Of a stretch of DNA of 64,000 nucleotides, positions 60,415 to 64,000 are shown one piece after another (position 1 is the first letter of the stretch; every line of letters begins with the position of its first letter). The notes under the pieces were generated by a model. The model made no database searches, had not been told where the DNA came from, and saw nothing but the letters and a program-made list of their open reading frames with translations. The DNA comes from Epiperipatus broadwayi (Eukaryota > Onychophora > Udeonychophora > Euonychophora > Peripatidae): assembly GCA_028023455.1 (NCBI GenBank), contig JAQFVV010000043.1:2851483-2915482 (forward strand). The letters are read 5' to 3'. A program made the translations under genes and the position numbers.

Positions 60415-61745
60415 AATATATAGGGTATATGAGCACAGACTTTCAGACGACCACCACTCTCCAATCTATCTAATAACACTGATACACTTAACACATATAT
60501 GTTGAAAAGATAAATAATCACCAATATACATATTTCATGCTAAACCAGCAATCATCAGTTGGTCCAGATTATCATCTCTACACATATATGCTATAAGTGT
60601 TCAGATATATATTAAGATAGACAATCTTAATACTTTAATGGACAGCCTTCAATCTACTCCACACTCCAAGTCTTCAACCGTCCATCCAATTGAAAATCTG
60701 ATGATGGAATGCTCAAAGGCCATCCTGAGGCCAAGATTCTTGTCACACCCATGTTGACCTAAGGTCAATCTGAACTCCACATGTACAGGACAATCCATTT
60801 AATACATATGCAAGGATGGGCAGACATCTCTACAATGTAATAACTGAAACACAGGCTTATTATATACCTGTGTCTATATATGTAATATATAGGATATATG
60901 AGCACAGACTTTCACACGACCAACCACTCTCCAATCTATCTAATAACACTGATACACTTAAACACATATATGTTGAAAAGATAAATAATCACCAATATAC
61001 GTATTTCATGCTAAACCAGCAATCATCAGTTGGTCCAGATTATCATCTCTACACATATATGCTATAAGTGTTCAGATATATATTAAGATAGGCAATCTTA
61101 ATACTTAAATGGACAGACTTCAATCTACTCCACAGTCTAACTCTTTTCAACCGTCCATCCAATTGAAAATCTGACGATGGAATGCTCAAAGGCCACCCTG
61201 AGGCAGAGATTCATATACCCTATATATTGCATATATAGACACAGGTATATAATAAGCCTGTATTTCAATTATTACATTGTAGAGATGTCTGCCCATCCTT
61301 GCATATGTATTAAATGGATTATGTCCTGTACATGTGGGATTCAGATTGACCTTAGGTCAACATGGGTCTGACAAGAATCTCGGCCTCAGGGTGGCCTTTG
61401 AGCATTCCATCATCAGATTTTTAATTGGATGGATGGTTGAAGAGTTGGAGTGTGGAGTAGATTGGCACCTGTCCATTAAAGTATTAAGATTGTCTATCTT
61501 AATATATATCTGAACACTTATAGCATATATGTGTAGAGATGATAATCTGGACCAACTGATGATTGCTAATTTAGCATGAAATACGTTTATTGGTGATTAT
61601 TTATCTTTTCAACATATATGTGTTTAAGTGTATCAGTGTTATTAGATAGATTGGAGAGTGGTTGGTCGTCTGAAAGTCTGTGCTCATATACCCTATATAT
61701 TACATATATAGATACAGGTATATAATAAGCCTGTGTTTCAGTTCA
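60415..61745. repeat. Array of a 470-bp repeat: two direct units and one inverted unit
   Basis: Unit A (60421-60889) and unit B (60890-about 61211, truncated) run on + at a 469-bp period. At about 61212 the array switches to the reverse complement and runs through one full unit and part of the next to 61745. Shared words include 'gtatatgagcacagacttt', 'agataaataatcaccaatat', 'caatcatcagttggtccaga', 'gaaaatctgatgatggaatg' and 'acctgtgtctatatatgtaa'. Units differ by a few percent by eye. A diverged single copy is at 2500-2890. Open stretches on + (60816 and 61177) fall inside the units and are not supported as genes. Confidence 0.88.
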
Positions 61746-61884
61746 TACATTTTAAATAAAGTTTGCTTACAATATAGTTTTATAATAAATATTTGTTTTT
61801 ACTTCAATTTTAAAAGATCTGGTTAATATACTTTTTAATGTAAAGTTTTGTCTACTAATTCTTATATTTCATGAAGATTTATTT

Positions 61885-61975
61885 CCATATATCATAGCAT
61901 CGGCTGGGTGGCGAACCCGCAACAACCGCCTGCTTGCTTGCAAGGCGGCTATGCTGACCTCTCGGCTAACAACGT
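61885..61975 (-). mobile_element. tRNA-derived SINE head, second subfamily
   Basis: On -, it reads 'cgttgttagccgagaggtca', then an anticodon arm with a small internal duplication ('gcaagcaagcagg'), then 'gcgggttcgccacccagccg' and the tail 'gatgctatgatatatgg'. The tail matches the copy at 30.8 kb. It lies directly next to the RTE fragment at 61990. Confidence 0.62.
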
Positions 61976-61989
61976 TTGACATGATTTGA

Positions 61990-62538
61990 AGCATTATTTA
62001 TAAAGCAATTGTATCATCTGCAAAATGCAAATGGCTTAAATAATCTCCATGTATTTTTATTCCCTTATCTTTTCATTTTAATTCACAAAATATTTTTGAT
62101 AAAACTATCTAAAAAGTTTTAGAGTATATGTTAATCACTTTGTCGTTCATCTTATGTATACTAATTTTATTATCACTGCCATGTAATTTTGTTGCATTTC
62201 GATAAATATTCTCTAGAATGTGATACTATCCTGGGTCTATATCTTGAAAACTGTAGTCACTGTGGAAATGCTTATAGATTCAAATGCCTTTTCATAATCT
62301 ATAAATCTGAAGCATATTTATATTATAACTTTTCTATGATCCACTGTTCTAAAACCATATTTAAATCCAACTCGTCTTTTTGATTGGTTTGACTCAAGTT
62401 TTCTGTAGATGAACTGCGATTATCTTGATATTTTGTATAGAATTGATAGAAAACTGATAGATCTATAATTTCTAATATTTTCTTCATTTTCTTTCTTAAA
62501 TGTCAATGTAATTACTGCACTCTTCCAATCATCTAGCA
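61990..62538 (-). mobile_element. RTE-clade LINE, RT palm (degenerate), left of a hAT insertion
   Basis: On -, 62537-62440 reads 'LDDWKSAVITLTFKKENEEN', then 'IRNYRSISFLSILYKI', the conserved RT block (W..A.I..I.KK.....NYRPIS.LS). 62390-62360 reads 'RRVGFKYGFRTVDH' and 62310-62270 'FIDYEKAFESI', the F.DY.KAFDS catalytic A motif. 62090-62010 covers the region of the FADD box in decayed form. It is the same element as 63449-64000. Confidence 0.85.
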
Positions 62539-63448
62539 CAGGGGTGGGCAACTTCCGGCCCATGACAATGTTGAATCAGGCCCACCCCATAAATGCCTAA
62601 ATAAGGAAAATCTGTGCCTGATTACACTCACTGTAAACTGCAATCTCTAGGCCTAACACTCACATGTTTATATAACATTAACTTTATCCTAATGCCATGA
62701 AAAATATAAAATACTAATTATAGAAATAAAAAAAAATTAAAATTTTTAATGACAACTTTCATAAATTTAATCATAACTTCTAAAATACCAATTTTATAAT
62801 ACAAAATATACAAATATGGGAGGAATCACATCGCAAATAACAGTAATTTCTGTTTTTAAAGAATACCATATATTCTATACAGCATCAGAGTATTGTTTCC
62901 TAATTATTATTGTAGCATCAATCGAACAAAATTCATTTGAGTTTAACTTCTTGTTGAAAAAAGTAATGTTGGTGCTTTTATAAGTAAGTTTATGCCTTTT
63001 CTAATTATTACCATTTTTAATTTAATATAATTTATATCCTATAAAATGAGCCAATTAAAAAAAGAACAATTGATGCTGAATGCAGCATTTTCAACGATAA
63101 AAAGCTGTTTGTTTGGTATGTAATGAAACTTTTCCATTTTTAATGAATATAATCTAAAAAGGCATTTTTCAACAAAACATCTTGTAAAATATAAACTATT
63201 TTCACAAGAACAAATGAAAATTGAAACAGAAAAATTAAAATGTGGTTTGCATAAGAATCAAAATACTCTGAAAATTTTGTCAAACACAGATAGAGCTGTG
63301 ACAAAAGCTAGTTACATTGTTGCATATAAAGTTGCAAAACAATGTAAATCATTTTCTGATGGGAATTTATGAAATATTGTTTAATATAGATATTCTGGCC
63401 CGCATTATGATACAAAATTTTTATCTGGCCTGCTAATGAAAAAAGTTG
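62539..63448 (+). mobile_element. hAT element, internally deleted
   Basis: Starts with 'caggggtgggcaacttccgg', the hAT terminus. It is flanked by an 8-bp direct repeat with one mismatch: 'atctagca' at 62531-62538 and 'atctagaa' at 63449-63456. The 3' side keeps 'ctggcccgc' (63403) and 'tctggcctgc' (63424) subterminal words but ends at 'aagttg', about 10 bases short of the expected CCCACCCCTG. The interior encodes only the N-terminus of the transposase. It is inserted in RTE reverse transcriptase sequence, so it is younger than that LINE. Confidence 0.8.
63046..63372 (+). pseudogene. hAT transposase N-terminus (BED zinc-finger type), truncated
   Basis: Across frames it begins 'KRTIDAECSIFNDK', then 'LFVWYVMKLF', the decayed zinc-finger strand that normally reads CLVCNE. 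It then gives '..NLKRHFSTKHLVKY'-like residues (finger histidines), 'EQMKIETEKLKCGLHKNQNT' and 'TDRAVTKASYIVAYKVAKQC'. It ends 'KSFSDGNL' before a stop at about 63370. This is the DNA-binding N-terminal part of a GTF2IRD2/ZBED-like hAT transposase. The catalytic core and dimerisation domain are absent, and two frameshifts are visible. Confidence 0.8.
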
Positions 63449-64000
63449 ATCTAGAATATCATTTAGATATTTAGTATATTAAATTGTCAAAAAAATTTCT
63501 ATTTTTTTATCTGCTTCTTTTAAGTTATCTATAATAATTCCATAATTTTTAGGAGCTTTTTCCTTCTTGATAAATTTATTTGCACATCTCATCTTTTAAC
63601 TTGAAATTCTTGGCAATTCAGAAGATGTAGTAACTGTACTATTTTTTTAAATTAATATTTGATTCCTTAAATAACTTTTTCACATATTTGTAGATGCTGT
63701 TTCTCTTTTTAGTAATAGTCGCATCTTTTTTTCTTATTGCTGAAATAACTTTTTCCAATAGCAAAATGTTGTTTCATATTTTTGATATTTTTATTCACTT
63801 CTATAGCTTTTCTTATTAATTCACGGTTATACTTTTTTTTCATGCTATTTTATAGACCTCCAGATATTCAATTCTTTTTTTTAAAAAAATTTAAATATAT
63901 ATATTTTTCCTCTTACATTGTTTTGCTTCAATTGATAATTTACATTGATGAATTGTTGCTTTTTGCACTAGCTATTTTTGTTGCTGTTTTTAGTAGAGTA
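63449..64000 (-). mobile_element. RTE-clade LINE, upstream part (degenerate, cut by window edge)
   Basis: Continues the - strand RTE beyond the hAT insertion. 63590-63500 resembles the segment before the RT core ('INKFIKKEKAPKNYGIIIDN'-like). Beyond about 63650 motifs are too decayed to place. The assignment rests mainly on continuity with 61990-62538 and the hAT flanking repeat. Confidence 0.5.

Noticed and set aside
60816-61371. Two open frames (83 and 64 codons) on +
   Set aside because: Both fall inside units of the 470-bp non-coding repeat and are not conserved as frames between units.

Overview
The window is strongly AT-rich metazoan DNA (by eye about 70% A+T or more) with no intact gene. 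No host exon, splice-structured gene, rRNA, intact tRNA, operon or CRISPR array could be supported. Nearly all recognisable coding signal is decayed transposon protein carrying stops and frameshifts, so the window is best read as intergenic or deep intronic sequence. The mixture is RTE/BovB-type LINEs, Penelope-like elements (PLEs) with GIY-YIG endonuclease, tRNA-derived SINEs, a Helitron, hAT elements, a gypsy-type LTR element and many foldback elements. That fits an invertebrate with a repeat-rich genome, such as a cephalopod or chelicerate; the sequence alone does not decide which.

Layout, 0-12.2 kb: RTE 3' half (1-935, +); inverted repeat (1442-1862); dispersed repeat copy (2500-2890); long hairpin (3713-3820); a LINE with endonuclease (4420-4950) and RT (6113-7000) on +, split by a hAT-like insertion (4958-5396); RTE 3' end (7810-8240, -); two long palindromes (8930-9470, 9551-9715); a PLE reverse transcriptase on - between about 400-bp direct repeats (9750-12169). 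12.2-30.5 kb: a TIR element with TA flanks (12606-14487); a gypsy-like LTR element (about 14570-20803), its 3' LTR interrupted by a PLE (20838-22125); a second PLE piece (22260-22567, -); a slightly GC-richer block (23130-25000); a SINE (28660-28765); a PLE 3' half with GIY-YIG domain (29568-30450).

30.5-47.2 kb: SINE (30798-30890); four copies of a foldback family with 'actctccata' arms (33231, 41850, 43398 and 46735); LINE RT (35930-36900); a Helitron of 641 bp with both ends and AT target (37681-38321); an RTE on - (38440-40060) split by a nearly perfect foldback (38911-39360); another palindrome (41440-41765); a GC-richer unidentified island (45113-45835); a nested palindrome (46640-47145). 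47.2-64 kb: mostly featureless AT-rich DNA with tandem repeats (50150, 53533), a 330-bp ATT microsatellite, a BovB/RTE element on - (54380-57000) with a SINE inside, inverted PLE tails (57400-57735), a palindrome (60113-60356), an array of a 470-bp repeat in two orientations (60415-61745), a SINE, and an RTE on - (61990-64000) split by a hAT (62539-63448).

The pieces relate as layers: LINEs and PLEs were targets for later insertions of hATs, SINEs and foldbacks. The most interesting signals are the hammerhead-ribozyme-like cores at several PLE tails, the near-identical foldback arms at 38.9 kb, and the number of unrelated long palindromes.
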